DNA from: JANXSS01 sp040385645
GTDB taxonomy: Bacteria > Pseudomonadota > Gammaproteobacteria > Burkholderiales > Burkholderiaceae_D
DNA length: 42,610 bases
Assembly: GCA_040385645.1 (NCBI GenBank)
Contig: JAZKGZ010000017.1
Coordinates: 1 to 42,610 of the forward strand
Direction: 5' to 3'
Below are positions 42,077 through 42,610 of this stretch, in pieces. The notes beneath the pieces were generated by a model. It had not been told where the DNA came from. It did no database searches and saw only the letters and a list, made by a program, of their open reading frames with translations. The translations under genes and the position numbers were made by a program. Position 1 is the stretch's first letter. Every line of letters starts with the position of its first letter.

Positions 42077-42391
42077 CTAGTCTCCATCTCCGCCTCCTCC
42101 GCCTCCTCCATGATTGTCATCAGCACGCCTTCCTCCCGTTCTCCACCCTGTGTGATTATGAATGTCTGTTGGCATTAGACTTCCACAGTCGCCGCCGGAG
42201 CCCCCTGCCTCTTTTGCCATTCTTTCGTCACGCTTTTGTACGCGCTCAGTGTAGAAAAGTGCGACTCCTACGCCGAATAAAACAAACGCGATGACAGTTA
42301 ATGTACGGCTGAAAGTCCATGCAGTAGGAATAAGGATCAAGCTAAGGACGATTAGGGTTAGGCCTAACGTTTCGCGAAAATTAAGTCTCAT
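42077..42391 (-). CDS. Small two-helix membrane protein with glycine-rich tail
   Basis: A 104-aa hypothetical protein. Two hydrophobic helices lie at about 9-26 (LGLTLIVLSLILIPTAW) and 31-47 (LTVIAFVLFGVGVALFY), followed by a charged stretch (RVQKRDERMAKE) and a Gly/Asp/His-rich tail ending HGGGGGGGDGD. I recall similar small membrane proteins with glycine tails in Burkholderiales, with no known role. Codon use and composition resemble the host genes more than the HNH-like gene. No strong ribosome site precedes the ATG. Topology and any metal binding by the tail are untested. Confidence 0.6.
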   Translation of the reverse strand: MRLNFRETLGLTLIVLSLILIPTAWTFSRTLTVIAFVLFGVGVALFYTERVQKRDERMAKEAGGSGGDCGSLMPTDIHNHTGWRTGGRRADDNHGGGGGGGDGD

Positions 42392-42610
42392 TAAAGAGCC
42401 ATTTAACGTCGAGTTAACCGGGGCTGAATGGCTTCGGTGTGCGACGACGAGTTAAATCGACGACAGTCAGATTGTATTGAACATTTCGACATAGTTCGCC
42501 CCTAAATTTTCTTTATGCATGTCTTGGTAACACTGTAACGAGTATGTCAAATCCTGTGACCTGCCCGGGGATTTCAAGACCGCGGATAATTTGAGAAGAT
42601 AGCTCCTTGC
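42392..42610. other. Right-end non-coding stretch
   Basis: About 220 bp upstream of the small membrane protein gene, running to the window edge. TTAAC and GTTAA (42403-42417) form a short inverted repeat near the gene start. No further gene is seen, though one could begin beyond the edge. Confidence 0.4.

Noticed and set aside
1..42610. tRNA genes, rRNA genes or a CRISPR array
   Set aside because: No cloverleaf with a T-loop GTTCRA signature and no regularly spaced direct repeats were recognised by eye. A covariance search (tRNAscan-SE, Infernal) would be decisive.

Overview
The window looks like a chromosomal segment of a betaproteobacterium of the order Burkholderiales, probably family Oxalobacteraceae. 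The evidence is gene content and order: rplM-rpsI-argC-(DUF6776)-bactofilin-erpA followed by anmK/mepM and tyrS; dusB-fis-purH-ruvC-ruvA-ruvB; a Burkholderiales-type porin; and an Atm1-type exporter. This is a reading from remembered families, not a database match. No tRNA, rRNA or CRISPR array was recognised.

Layout. Positions 1-7500 hold a PagL-like lipid A deacylase, an M20 amidohydrolase divergent from a dppBCDF-like peptide ABC transporter that has no binding-protein gene beside it, and a COG4324-type lipoprotein peptidase. Positions 7557-11618 hold fadD, a convergent hotdog thioesterase and an Atm1-type ABC exporter. Positions 12215-15593 are gltIJKL, with a terminator-like attenuator between the binding-protein gene and the membrane genes. 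Positions 15692-20168 hold pyrC, a DUF3025 gene, a porin, coq7 and an OsmC-family gene. Positions 20264-24054 are ribosomal protein genes with a near-consensus promoter, then argC, a membrane protein, bactofilin and erpA. Positions 24086-28712 hold a translationally coupled mepM-like/anmK cell-wall pair, tyrS and a histidine phosphatase. Positions 28724-34133 are dusB-fis-purH-ruvCAB. Positions 34396-38163 are a FAH-family hydratase/decarboxylase and valS.

From 38164 to the right end the character changes to an accessory region. It holds two 30-bp inverted repeats of the same design (TGTCnGAAAA facing TTTTCnGACA). The second overlaps the promoter and start codon of a DUF6088 (AbiEi-like antitoxin) gene, which is followed by what looks like the wreck of its AbiEii-type toxin. 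Next comes a visibly AT-rich 524-aa protein with an N-terminal HNH-like zinc module whose last histidine is replaced by serine and whose large C-terminal part I do not recognise. A frameshifted IS5-family transposase scrap and a small glycine-tailed membrane protein follow. The HNH-like gene and the paired operators are the best candidates for something undescribed; a defence role is an inference from architecture and context only.
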